This document shows positions 8,250-16,627 of a stretch of DNA of 55,163 bases, piece after piece; position 1 is the first letter of the stretch; each line of letters starts with the position of its first letter. Source of the stretch: a bacterium (GTDB lineage Bacteria; UBP7; UBA6624); contig JACNFQ010000053.1 of the NCBI GenBank assembly GCA_014384545.1, forward strand, positions 1-55,163, read 5' to 3'. The notes under the pieces were generated by a model. That model was not told where the DNA came from. It worked only from the letters and a program-made list of their open reading frames with translations, and made no database searches. The position numbers were made by a program, and so were the translations under genes.

Positions 8250-9230
8250 GTGAGAAAGATATTGCTGATGGTGATTCTTGCCCTTGGAGGTCTAGCACTC
8301 CAGGCAGGAGAGATTGACTTTTCGGGTATCTCGTTCTTGAGGTATCGTAACTTTATTGAAGGAGGTAGCCAAGACGGTATCGATGCGTTTGATGTGAACC
8401 GCGTCTATTTCAACGTAAAAAGCAAGATTGGCGATCGGTCACGATTTCGGTTTACAACGGATATCAACCGAGTAACGGGCGAAAACCGTTATCTCAGAAC
8501 ACGCGTCAAATACGCTTGGTTTGGCTACAAACCGATCGGTTCTGAGGGAGAGTTCAAGTTTGGGCTTATCCCTACCCCCTTTATAGGGATGGAAGACGGA
8601 AACTGGAAACACCGCTTTGCCTACCAAAGTGTCTCCGACCAAGAGGGGTGGCTAGATAGTGCCGACTTTGGAGCGTCTTGGAGTGGAAAGGGTGGGAACT
8701 TTTCCTATACCGCATTCGTTGCCAACGGCGAAGGGTATGGTGGTTCCCCCGCCGGCACGGGTGAAGTTGCGGGTGCCCTCTTGACTTATAAGTCTGAGGG
8801 GGGGTTATCACTCTCTTTGTATGGCCAAGACGGGCGAGAAAACAGTGGGGGCGGAGATGTGCAACGAGGAAGGCTTATCGGAAACCTGACCTATTTGGGA
8901 GACAACTGGATGATCGCTGGTTCTTATGGCTCTGGAGAAGGCTTTGGAGGAGTAGCTAACACCGATATTGATGGATGGTGGCTTTATGGAAGTGTGGACT
9001 ATGCCACCGACTGGGACTTGTTCTGGAGGGTTCGACAAACATCAATAGATGACCCGACGGCAGGAACAGGAGAAGTGGAAGAGACCGCTTGGATTTTGGG
9101 TGTTGCCCACCAAATGGATAGGAATCTTCGTCTCTCCCTTGATCTCCAATCGACCTCTTTTGACAACGCAATCGGGGTTGACCCTGCTGATCAAGTCGTT
9201 CTCTTCGCCCATGTGGAGGTCAAGTTCTAG
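8250..9230 (+). CDS. outer-membrane beta-barrel porin
   Basis: A 326-residue secreted protein with a clear Sec signal peptide (hydrophobic residues 4-17, probable cleavage after LQA at about residue 20) and then alternating polar/hydrophobic strands rich in Gly, Tyr, Trp and Phe, ending in the aromatic C-terminal residue (EVKF) used as a barrel-assembly signal. This resembles phosphate-selective or general porins. It starts at a GTG with AGGAGG at 8237-8242, seven bases upstream, and lies 16 bases after the torD-like gene, so it may be co-expressed to admit or release the molybdoenzyme substrate (inference). It is the best evidence here that the host has an outer membrane. Confidence 0.75.
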   Translation: MRKILLMVILALGGLALQAGEIDFSGISFLRYRNFIEGGSQDGIDAFDVNRVYFNVKSKIGDRSRFRFTTDINRVTGENRYLRTRVKYAWFGYKPIGSEGEFKFGLIPTPFIGMEDGNWKHRFAYQSVSDQEGWLDSADFGASWSGKGGNFSYTAFVANGEGYGGSPAGTGEVAGALLTYKSEGGLSLSLYGQDGRENSGGGDVQRGRLIGNLTYLGDNWMIAGSYGSGEGFGGVANTDIDGWWLYGSVDYATDWDLFWRVRQTSIDDPTAGTGEVEETAWILGVAHQMDRNLRLSLDLQSTSFDNAIGVDPADQVVLFAHVEVKF

Positions 9231-9286
9231 CGGATTGAGCTAGGGTTTCATCATCCCCAAGGAGTAACGAGGGATACTCTAGGGTG

Positions 9287-9306
9287 TTATCATTCCCCTA
9301 TGATAA
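9287..9306 (+). promoter_or_regulatory. leaderless promoter within a perfect inverted repeat
   Basis: TTATCAT, six bases, ATGATAA forms a perfect 7-bp inverted repeat. Its left arm contains TATCAT (9288-9293) exactly at -12 to -7 relative to the ATG at 9300, so transcription would start on the start codon. No Shine-Dalgarno is present. The repeat straddles promoter and start and could be an operator for the encoded regulator, or it could be a chance overlap. Confidence 0.5.
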
Positions 9307-9998
9307 AACCTCGCGTTGCCACCCTTGGCTTCTCTATTCGACAGATACGGAGGTTGCGCACATTGCTGGTGGGGGCAGAGATTCTGACTGCCAGTCCGGG
9401 GCTGTGGGAACCCACGCCCCAGATTCTTCAACTCAAGCCAGACCTTGTCCTTATCTCCTGCGAAGGGGAATCTGAGGTTCGTGTTTGTGAGGCTTGTAAG
9501 GATATCAAACAGTCTGGTATCCCTGTTCTTATTGTCCAATCCGATACACTTCTAGAAAAGAGGCTAAAAACCCTCAGTCTCTCATCCGCCTCCATGGACA
9601 TAACCCACACCGAAGAGATGTTGAAGGCGTGGGTTGCCCTGCGCAGACGAATGCCCGCTAAACTGGGCAATGTCACAATCGACCCTGATGGAAGACGGTT
9701 ATGTGGACCCGAAGGGGATATAAGCTTGACGCCCACCGAGTTCCAAGTCTTAGACATGATTGTCGCCGCGGAAGGGCATTTGGTAGATAGACAACAGATT
9801 CTTGAAGGTGTATGGGGCATCCAAAGTGAGGGCTCTACGGGGCATGTGAAACATGTGGTGTGGATGTTACGAAACCGCCTCCTTTCAGCAGGGGGGACTG
9901 GGAAAGAGCTTCAGACAGTTCGTGGACATGGTTACCGTGTTGCCGAAGCGTTTCTTCCCCAAACAACGAGCCTTCAGCCCTCTGCCTCTTCGTCATAG
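9300..9998 (+). CDS. OmpR-type winged-helix regulator with a degenerate receiver domain
   Basis: A 232-residue two-domain regulator. The C-terminal part (about residues 120-225) is a typical OmpR/PhoB winged helix: LTPTEFQVLDMIVA, the VDRQQILEGVWG segment, and the wing TVRGHGYRVAE. The N-terminal part has the length and hydrophobic pattern of a receiver but lacks its chemistry: the phospho-acceptor position in PDLVLISCEGE holds serine, the acidic pair after strand 1 is absent, and no conserved lysine follows. It probably responds to something other than phosphorylation. No histidine kinase gene is adjacent. It lies directly upstream of the oah operon in the same direction and may control it (inference). 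It appears to be leaderless. Confidence 0.82.
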   Translation: MIKPRVATLGFSIRQIRRLRTLLVGAEILTASPGLWEPTPQILQLKPDLVLISCEGESEVRVCEACKDIKQSGIPVLIVQSDTLLEKRLKTLSLSSASMDITHTEEMLKAWVALRRRMPAKLGNVTIDPDGRRLCGPEGDISLTPTEFQVLDMIVAAEGHLVDRQQILEGVWGIQSEGSTGHVKHVVWMLRNRLLSAGGTGKELQTVRGHGYRVAEAFLPQTTSLQPSASSS

Positions 9999-10052
9999 GT
10001 CTCAAAGAGGTCTAGAAATAGCTTTTCTGATCATAAGGACAGAGGAATCCGA

Positions 10053-10079
10053 TAGATTACACCTATGAAGGAAGAATGA
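10053..10079 (+). promoter_or_regulatory. oah operon promoter with a five-codon leader reading frame
   Basis: TAGATT at 10053-10058 is spaced exactly as at the leaderless genes of this window relative to an ATG at 10065. That ATG opens a tiny frame, ATG AAG GAA GAA TGA, whose stop overlaps the oah ATG at 10076 in an ATGA junction. The AAGGAAG inside it also serves as a Shine-Dalgarno for oah. A TGATCA palindrome at 10028-10033 lies further upstream. Confidence 0.4.
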
Positions 10080-11167
10080 TTGAATTGAAAAACCACACTT
10101 TGCCCGAGGGGGCTTTTGAAGGTGTCCGTTACGAACTTAGATCCGTATTGGATCAAGCAGGAAACCGGGTCCCTCACCTCCATAACGCTTGGATCGTTCT
10201 GGACAATCCTGACCAGTACAACAGTTACACCACAGAAATGGTCAAAGAGGTCATCCTTTCATTCCGCCGGGCTTCGTCCGACAGGAGCGTTGTCGCCGTC
10301 GTCTTTACAGGGGTGGGGCACCAGGCCTTCTGTACGGGTGGAAACACCAAAGAGTATGCCGAGTATTACGCCGGAAACCCCCAAGAATACCGCCAATATA
10401 TGCGCCTTTTCAACGATATGGTTTCGGCGATTCTTGGGTGCGACAAGCCCGTCATATGTCGGGTAAATGGAATGCGTATTGGGGGTGGGCAAGAGATTGG
10501 GATGGCTTGTGATTTTTCGGTCGCCCACGATCTAGCTCGGTTTGGTCAGGCAGGTCCGAAACATGGCTCGGCTGCCATCGGGGGTGCTACCGACTTCTTG
10601 CCCCTCTTGATTGGTGTAGAGCGCGCCTTAGAAAGTGGCACCCTTTGTGAAGTTTGGTCTGCCCACAAAGCCCATCGGCTGGGGATGCTAACCGAGATCG
10701 TTCCCGCCTTGAAAGTTAATGGCGACTTTGTTCCTAACCCTCTCGTTGAGACGGCTCAATACTTGGACGCCTTCGGTCGAATCATCCATGGCGAATCGAA
10801 GACGGGCGATGCTCTTCGCGAAGGAAAGGGTGTGCTTAAACAGGGGGAAGTTTCGCTTGAATTATTGGACGAAGCCGTCGACCGCCTATCTACAAAGTTT
10901 CTTATGACCTTCCCCGACTGCCTCACAAAATCGCTTGAAGAGTTGCGTAAGCCAAAGCTTGAATCGTGGAATAGAAACAAAGAGAGTTCTCGCGCTTGGT
11001 TGGCCTTGAACATGATGACAGAAGCGCGTGCGGGTTTTATCGCTTTCAATGAGGGCACACGGGAAACAGGAAGAGAAGTGGACTTTATTCTCCTACGCCA
11101 ACGGCTAGCAGAAGGCGCACCCTGGACCGAAGAGTTGCGGCAGGAGATTTCCCCCCAAGAGGGCTAA
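10076..11167 (+). CDS. oah: 6-oxocyclohex-1-ene-1-carbonyl-CoA hydrolase (Oah/BamA)
   Basis: A 363-residue crotonase-superfamily enzyme matching the Oah/BamA family (not the outer-membrane BamA). It adds water twice to 6-oxocyclohexene-carbonyl-CoA and opens the ring to 3-hydroxypimelyl-CoA, the hallmark step of anaerobic benzoyl-CoA degradation. Strongly family-specific segments are HNAWIVLDNPDQYNSYTTEM, FCTGGNTKEYAEYYAG, the oxyanion-hole stretch RVNGMRIGGGQEIGMACD, and RFGQAGPKHGSA. Length is close to the usual 370-380 residues. It heads a four-gene operon with touching or overlapping stops and starts. This gene is widely used as a marker for anaerobic aromatic degraders, so the call carries real metabolic weight. 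Confidence 0.95.
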   Translation: MIELKNHTLPEGAFEGVRYELRSVLDQAGNRVPHLHNAWIVLDNPDQYNSYTTEMVKEVILSFRRASSDRSVVAVVFTGVGHQAFCTGGNTKEYAEYYAGNPQEYRQYMRLFNDMVSAILGCDKPVICRVNGMRIGGGQEIGMACDFSVAHDLARFGQAGPKHGSAAIGGATDFLPLLIGVERALESGTLCEVWSAHKAHRLGMLTEIVPALKVNGDFVPNPLVETAQYLDAFGRIIHGESKTGDALREGKGVLKQGEVSLELLDEAVDRLSTKFLMTFPDCLTKSLEELRKPKLESWNRNKESSRAWLALNMMTEARAGFIAFNEGTRETGREVDFILLRQRLAEGAPWTEELRQEISPQEG

Positions 11168-11874
11168 TGGCTTTATTAGGCGAGGCACCAGTCGCCCTTG
11201 TGGTGGGGGGGAAGGGGGGGATTGGTTCGGCGATCGTAAAAGAGCTTTCTAGCAAGGGATGGGATGTGCTAACGATGGACATCCACCCCGAAGGGGATGA
11301 TTTGGAGATTAGGGTAGATTTGTCAGACGAAGCTGCCGTGGTGGATAGTTTTAACAGGTTTAGAATGAGGCGCGAGCGTCTGGATGGCTTGGTCTTTGCT
11401 GCTGGTATCTGGAGAGACCGTATTTCGTGGAAGCTAACTGCAGAGGATTGGGACACCGTTCAATCTGTCAACCTAAGAGGAGCCTTTCTGGCAACGAAAG
11501 AAGCGACCCCTCTCCTCAGAAAGAGTCCCCGGGGTCGCCTTCTCTTTGTGGGCTCTATCAATGGAGCAAGAGGTAAAGTGGGCCAAGCCGCTTACTGTGC
11601 CTCTAAGGCGGGATTAGAGGGATTGATGAAGACACTCGCTAGAGAACTGGGCAGGGATGGAATCACATCTAACCTTTTAGCTCCCGGCTTGATTGCGACC
11701 CCTCCTACCCTCTCTCTCCCTAGCGAAGTCTGGGAGAATGCAGAGAAAGAGCGTCTCCTTCCCCAAGCAGGCACCCCCGAAGATGTGGCAGCGATGGCGG
11801 GATTCCTCCTTTCCAAGGAAGGGGGGTTCATCACAGGTCAAGTCATTAATGTGGACGGGGGACAAGGGTTATGA
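11167..11874 (+). CDS. short-chain dehydrogenase/reductase in the benzoyl-CoA operon
   Basis: A 235-residue classical SDR (FabG-like). It has the nucleotide-binding turn GGKGGIGSAIV, the FAAGIW strand equivalent to NNAG, serine in LLFVGSINGARG, and the catalytic YCASK. The C-terminus ends with GQVINVDGGQGL as in FabG-like reductases. It overlaps oah by one base (TAATG) and had by four (ATGA), so it belongs to the pathway operon. Oxidation of 3-hydroxypimelyl-CoA or of a cyclic hydroxyacyl-CoA (BadH-like) would fit. This role is inference from position, and the exact substrate is open. Confidence 0.8.
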   Translation: MALLGEAPVALVVGGKGGIGSAIVKELSSKGWDVLTMDIHPEGDDLEIRVDLSDEAAVVDSFNRFRMRRERLDGLVFAAGIWRDRISWKLTAEDWDTVQSVNLRGAFLATKEATPLLRKSPRGRLLFVGSINGARGKVGQAAYCASKAGLEGLMKTLARELGRDGITSNLLAPGLIATPPTLSLPSEVWENAEKERLLPQAGTPEDVAAMAGFLLSKEGGFITGQVINVDGGQGL

Positions 11875-12896
11875 CGATGCGAGCTGCTCTTTATCGGGGA
11901 GTGCCCCGAATGGAAGTAGAGGATTTGCCCGTGCCTTCCCCGAGTGCGGGAGAAGTTCTGGTCAAGGTTGCGGGTTGCGGAATCTGTCATACTGATCTTC
12001 ATTACCTTGATCATGGTGTCCCCACCTTCAAAAAACCTCCTTTGGTGTTGGGTCATGAGATTTCGGGGACGGTTGAATCCTGGGGAGAGGAGGTCTCGGA
12101 TTGGGAAGAAGGGGACAGGGTCCTATTACCAGCGGTCACATCTTGTGGGACTTGTTCCTATTGTGCATCGGGAAGAAGCAACATTTGTGCCCGTATGAAG
12201 ATGTTTGGGAATGATGTAGATGGTGGGTATGCCGAGTATGTCGTTGCCCCTGCCCGTGAAATCTATCCTCTACCCGACTCAATACCCTTGATAGAAGGCT
12301 CTGTAATTGCCGATGCCGTCAGTACACCGTGGCATGCAGTGAACAATCGAGCCAAGATCCAAAAAGGAGAAGAGGTCGTCGTTTATGGCGTAGGTGGTGT
12401 GGGTATCAATGTCGTCCAATGTGCTGTTGCCGCAGGGGCGCGTGTCACTGCCGTTGATATTGACGCCAGCAAGCTAGAGAAGGCGAAGGAACTGGGGGCG
12501 ACAGAGACAATCTGTGCCCCACAGGGCGAAAGTGCTCATAAAGAAGTCAAGAGGATTACGGGGGGGGGAGCCCATTGTGCGATTGAGGCGATTGGACGAG
12601 CAGATACGATTCAGTCCGCTTTTTCCTCTGTTAGGAGGGGAGGAAGATTGGTTGTTTTGGGATATACCCACGAGAAAGTCCCCCTCCCTATGGGCAAGCT
12701 CATGTATCACGAAATGTCTGTGGTGGGCACTTTGGGATGTGGTGGAGGCGACTACCCAGAGATTATTCGGGCGGTCGCCGAAGGAGAACTCGCTTTGGGA
12801 CCGATAGTCTCTGGGCAAATACCTTTGGAAAAAATCAATGAGGGCTTTGACCTGCTCCGAGCGGGAGAGGGGCTTCGATGGGTGGTAATACCATGA
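11871..12896 (+). CDS. had: 6-hydroxycyclohex-1-ene-1-carbonyl-CoA dehydrogenase (zinc alcohol dehydrogenase)
   Basis: A 341-residue medium-chain zinc alcohol dehydrogenase. Catalytic-zinc residues are in GCGICHTDLHY and the GHEISGTV segment. The structural zinc cysteines are in CGTCSYCASGRSNIC, and the dinucleotide-binding turn is YGVGGVGINVVQ. The GVPTFKKPPLVLGHEISG stretch resembles Had/BamQ, which makes the 6-oxo compound that Oah cleaves. Placement between oah and dch decides the call over a generic alcohol dehydrogenase. ATGA overlap with the preceding SDR. Confidence 0.86.
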   Translation: MTMRAALYRGVPRMEVEDLPVPSPSAGEVLVKVAGCGICHTDLHYLDHGVPTFKKPPLVLGHEISGTVESWGEEVSDWEEGDRVLLPAVTSCGTCSYCASGRSNICARMKMFGNDVDGGYAEYVVAPAREIYPLPDSIPLIEGSVIADAVSTPWHAVNNRAKIQKGEEVVVYGVGGVGINVVQCAVAAGARVTAVDIDASKLEKAKELGATETICAPQGESAHKEVKRITGGGAHCAIEAIGRADTIQSAFSSVRRGGRLVVLGYTHEKVPLPMGKLMYHEMSVVGTLGCGGGDYPEIIRAVAEGELALGPIVSGQIPLEKINEGFDLLRAGEGLRWVVIP

Positions 12897-13666
12897 CTGT
12901 AACGACAACTTGGAATCCTGAGGGGGTAGCGTGGCTTTCGCTAGATAGCCCCCCGGGGAATATTCTGGACTTAGAGATGATGGGGGATCTCTCTAATGCG
13001 ATGACCGAACTAGAAGAAGGTAAGCACCGACCTTATGCGGTCATTCTTCGGGGGGCTGGAGGGAACTTCTGCTACGGGGCAAGTGTAGAGGAGCATCTTC
13101 CTGACAAAGTGGAAGAGATGCTATTCCACTTTACTGAACTCTTGCGCCAAATGGTCGCTTTCCCTGCTGTCACCATCGCTGCTGTCTCTGGAAAAGCGTT
13201 GGGAGGTGGTTATGAACTCGCTTTGGGATGCGATAGGCTCATCCTTGACACGAATGCGGTTGTAGGACTTCCGGAGATTCGCTTGTGCGTTTTTCCTCCT
13301 GCTGGACTTGCCCTCCTTCCCCTAAGAGCGGGAGACGGAACCGTTGCGGATGCCGTTCTTGCGGGGCGTCTCATTGGTGCTGAAGAAGCTGTCCAAAAAC
13401 GGTTAGCTGATGTCTTGACAACTGATGTAGAAAAGGAGATTCTCCAATGGCTGGAGGGGGGGGTCTTGCATCATTCCCGTGCGAGTCTTCGTGTCGCGAT
13501 AGACAGAATGAGACGGCGGCGGCGTGATGTGCTGGAATCAGAACTCCCTAAACTCCACCGCATGTATCTCCACGAACTGACACAATTCCACGATGGAGAA
13601 GAGGGGATAAGGGCTTTCTGCGAGAAGAGAAAACCCGAGTGGGATCACATCGACTTCGTTAAGTAG
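12893..13666 (+). CDS. dch: cyclohexa-1,5-dienecarbonyl-CoA hydratase (crotonase family)
   Basis: A 257-residue enoyl-CoA hydratase/isomerase family protein. It would hydrate cyclohexa-1,5-diene-1-carbonyl-CoA, the product of benzoyl-CoA reductase, to the 6-hydroxy compound used by Had. Crotonase features are the oxyanion-hole strand LRGAGGNFCYGASVEEH, the central AVSGKALGGGYELALGCD and VGLPEIRL. I start it at 12893, where ATG overlaps the had stop in ATGA like the other junctions, rather than at 12878. The gene ends two bases from the convergent feoB with no terminator visible. With oah and had it completes the three-enzyme ring-cleavage module. Confidence 0.85.
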   Translation: MTVTTTWNPEGVAWLSLDSPPGNILDLEMMGDLSNAMTELEEGKHRPYAVILRGAGGNFCYGASVEEHLPDKVEEMLFHFTELLRQMVAFPAVTIAAVSGKALGGGYELALGCDRLILDTNAVVGLPEIRLCVFPPAGLALLPLRAGDGTVADAVLAGRLIGAEEAVQKRLADVLTTDVEKEILQWLEGGVLHHSRASLRVAIDRMRRRRRDVLESELPKLHRMYLHELTQFHDGEEGIRAFCEKRKPEWDHIDFVK

Positions 13667-13668
13667 CG

Positions 13669-15699
13669 CTAGAAACCGAAAGCAGAACCGATACGGTACG
13701 CTAAGAATGCTGCACCTATGGCTAGACTTAAGGGCAGTGCCTGAGAGAGAAGGGTAAGCCCCCAAGACTTCGTTTCTTTATGGATAACGACTGTCGTATA
13801 TCCACATGGTAGATAGAGCATATAGAAAAGAAGATAACAGAATGCAGAAAGATCGCTCCAGTGTGCCTTCAAGAAGGCACCAAGCCCCCCCGCTTCCAGA
13901 GAAAACCCAGCTGCCAAATCCGTAGCCTGCCCATATGTCATCGCCAATGAAGCAGCCATCAGTTCCTTGGCGGGAATCGTATAGATGAGCGAACTTAACA
14001 TCGCCCCATCTAACCCAAAAGGGACGCCATATGGGTCTAAAGCGCCTACAAGCCTGCCTGTATATGTTTCGGTGAAAGGCACACCAGCGGGTAGGTTTGA
14101 CATGAACCAAAAGACCAAGCAAAAGGGCGCTGCAACAGCAGCAGCACGCCAAAGTACCCCCCACACTTTAGTCTTGAGTGCCCGGCCAATCACGCGCCCC
14201 CAATCGGGCTTTCTATAGGGGGGAAGTTCGATCAAGAAAGGTACTTTTCCTTCCCCTTTTAGCACGCCATTCAAGAACCAAGTAGCAAGAAAGACCATCA
14301 GCCACGAGATAGCTACGAGAGCCGCCATCATCATCCAAGCATGGCGACCAAAGAAGAGAGCCGAGAGGAATACCATACCACCCAATCGCCCATTGCACGG
14401 GTTTATGGCGTTGGTAAGTATCGCTACTGTGCGATCCCTTCCCCGCATTATTCTGGCGGAATAGATACCCGGAATATTGCACCCATACGCCATCATGCAT
14501 GTGAGACATTGCTTCCCTTGACCTCCTACAGATTTCATCACCTTATCCATCGTGAAAGCGATACGAGGGATCAAACCGGAATCTTCTAGGACGGCAAAGA
14601 GGACAAAGAAAATAGCCATCGTCGGTAACATGACGGCTATAACCGCCCCCACCCCATAAATAAGACCCTCTACGATCGGTCCCCTTACCCAAAAGGAGGT
14701 GTCGGAAAGGAGTGTTCTTGCACCCTCTGCTAGAGAATCAAAGAGGGACATCAGGAATCCACTAATGGGTGCTGCACCTGTGACTGTAACCCAAAAAATA
14801 AAAGCGAACACTGCCAAGACGATTGGGAATGCCAATAATGGATGTAGGACGAGGCGGTCGATCTTCTCCGTCTTTAGGTCTCTGCCCGTTCCTCCTGCCA
14901 TACGTTCCCAATAGCGCGCCCGTTCAATCTTGGCCAAAACGAGGCGGTTTTGCACATCGCCCAAACTAAGGGCAAGTTGCTTCCCCTTGACAATCGCTCT
15001 TTTCCCTCCTTGCTCCTCAATCCAAGATTGAGTTCCCTTATCCCCCTCCAATAGTCGCAATGCCAGCCAACGGGTAGACCTCCTCCCCACACCTTCCTCA
15101 TCTAAGACGCGTTCTAGCTCCAGAACAGCGACTTCTACCTCGGCTTCGTAGGGGGCAATCTGCGGGTTGGCAGGTGTGGCTATACGAGATGCTATCGCGC
15201 TCTTTAGCTCATCTAGACCCTCTCCTTTGGGGGCAACGACCCCCACCACGGGGAGCGCCAGCTCACGAGCCAAAACCTCTAGATTGGGGGGTATCCCTTG
15301 ACGACGAGCTTCGTCCATCATCGTGACAGCCAATAGGACGTTAGGGGTAATCTCTCTGACTTCTAACAGAAGACGCAACCCTCGCCGAAGGCGTGTCGCT
15401 TCGGCGACAACGATAACCACACTGGGTCTCTCATCCAATAGGTACGACCAAGCGATCTCTTCCTCAACCGAGCCACCTGTTAGTGCATAAGTTCCTGGAA
15501 GATCCACAACCGACATCTCTCCTTTGGGCAGCTGCACCCTGCCTTCGGCGCGGTCCACTGTCTTTCCGGGCCAGTTTCCCACATGGTGAGAGAGCCCTGT
15601 TAGAGCATTGAAAAGGGTCGTTTTGCCCGTATTCGGTTGCCCCACCAAAGCTAAGGGGCGCACTTTTTGAGACCCTTGAACGGTTGTAAGTCCCTTCAC
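13669..15699 (-). CDS. feoB: ferrous iron transporter FeoB
   Basis: A 676-residue inner-membrane Fe(II) transporter with an N-terminal GTPase domain. Motifs include G1 GQPNTGKTT near residues 20-28, G3 DLPGTYAL, and a G4 region reading TMMD where NxxD is usual, so the guanine-specificity asparagine is replaced by threonine. The membrane part carries the paired gate motifs, including MAYGCNIPG and YTIPAKELMAAS. Length is slightly short for the family (about 700-770). It starts in an ATGA overlap with the DtxR-FeoA gene, and the two form one iron-uptake operon. Confidence 0.93.
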   Translation of the reverse strand: MKGLTTVQGSQKVRPLALVGQPNTGKTTLFNALTGLSHHVGNWPGKTVDRAEGRVQLPKGEMSVVDLPGTYALTGGSVEEEIAWSYLLDERPSVVIVVAEATRLRRGLRLLLEVREITPNVLLAVTMMDEARRQGIPPNLEVLARELALPVVGVVAPKGEGLDELKSAIASRIATPANPQIAPYEAEVEVAVLELERVLDEEGVGRRSTRWLALRLLEGDKGTQSWIEEQGGKRAIVKGKQLALSLGDVQNRLVLAKIERARYWERMAGGTGRDLKTEKIDRLVLHPLLAFPIVLAVFAFIFWVTVTGAAPISGFLMSLFDSLAEGARTLLSDTSFWVRGPIVEGLIYGVGAVIAVMLPTMAIFFVLFAVLEDSGLIPRIAFTMDKVMKSVGGQGKQCLTCMMAYGCNIPGIYSARIMRGRDRTVAILTNAINPCNGRLGGMVFLSALFFGRHAWMMMAALVAISWLMVFLATWFLNGVLKGEGKVPFLIELPPYRKPDWGRVIGRALKTKVWGVLWRAAAVAAPFCLVFWFMSNLPAGVPFTETYTGRLVGALDPYGVPFGLDGAMLSSLIYTIPAKELMAASLAMTYGQATDLAAGFSLEAGGLGAFLKAHWSDLSAFCYLLFYMLYLPCGYTTVVIHKETKSWGLTLLSQALPLSLAIGAAFLAYRIGSAFGF

Positions 15700-16619
15700 T
15701 TCGGTGCCAATGCAATCGCTTTCGCTTCTGATGCTCTTAAGGAGAGGCGCGTACCCCCCACTTCAAAGACCAAAGGATCCCCCATCGGTGCTTTGCGAAG
15801 AAACCGAATAGGCTCGCCCTGAATCGCACCCATGTCCGAAAGGCGCCTTACAAGCTCTGGATCCCCACTGACCCTTCCCAACACACCCTCTTCTCCAGGA
15901 GAGAGATGTAATAGTGTTCTTAGTTGGGCTGTCTCTACCCCCACCTTTGAGGCAGCTTCCACAGATAAGGTGTTTAAACCAGGAGCGCCCTCCACTCTAA
16001 GACCATATCCAGAACCATAAGGGTCAAGTGTTTCCACCTGAAACTTCGCGCCGGGAACCAAGCCGATCTCCTTCAAATGCCTAAGAAGACCACCGTCAAA
16101 GCCAGCCACTCGCCTTACGACACCTTTGTCACCTAGTGACAGAGAGCTTAGGGGAACCAAACTCTCGACCTCTATTTCTAACTCGGGTGTCGGAATAGGG
16201 CTTCCATGGGGGTCGTGTGTGGGATGGCCTAAATGGGCATCAATAGCGGCTTCCAATTCCTCACTGATGTGATGCTCTAGCCTCTCTGCTTCAGGGTGGG
16301 CTTCTTCCCATGAATAACCCAAAGCCTCGGTTAGGAAGAGCTCTAACAGACGATGATGGCGCAACATCTCTTTGGCTATGCGTAACCCGGGCTCTGTAAG
16401 TTGGGGCTTCCCCCGCTTCACTCTGACCAAAAGGCCCATCTCACTTAACTTGCCTACGCCTTGTGAAACCGCCGATGGGGTGATTCCTAGACGAACCCCC
16501 AATGCTGTCGTTCCCCCCTCATCGCCTGACATCTCCATTCTTAGGAGAGCTTTGAGTAAGTCCTCCATCGCTTCAGAGAGCCCCTCTCTTGATGCAGTCT
16601 TCTTGTTCTTAGGGGTCAT
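15696..16619 (-). CDS. DtxR/MntR-type metalloregulator fused to FeoA domain(s)
   Basis: A 307-residue fusion. Residues about 15-75 form a DtxR-like winged helix (TPSAVSQGVGKLSEMGL recognition region). Residues 80-140 form the metal-sensing dimerisation domain with RHHRLLELFLTEALG and the HPEAERLEHHIS metal-ligand region. A first SH3/FeoA-like domain follows (about 150-225) and a second, complete FeoA domain (about 230-305: LSPGEEGVLGRVSG, RLSDMGAIQGEPI). FeoA is normally a small separate FeoB partner. Here sensing, DNA binding and the FeoB-assisting module are on one chain, encoded immediately upstream of feoB. The promoter carries a palindrome that could be its own operator. Confidence 0.88.
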   Translation of the reverse strand: MTPKNKKTASREGLSEAMEDLLKALLRMEMSGDEGGTTALGVRLGITPSAVSQGVGKLSEMGLLVRVKRGKPQLTEPGLRIAKEMLRHHRLLELFLTEALGYSWEEAHPEAERLEHHISEELEAAIDAHLGHPTHDPHGSPIPTPELEIEVESLVPLSSLSLGDKGVVRRVAGFDGGLLRHLKEIGLVPGAKFQVETLDPYGSGYGLRVEGAPGLNTLSVEAASKVGVETAQLRTLLHLSPGEEGVLGRVSGDPELVRRLSDMGAIQGEPIRFLRKAPMGDPLVFEVGGTRLSLRASEAKAIALAPK

Positions 16620-16627
16620 ATCCCCCT

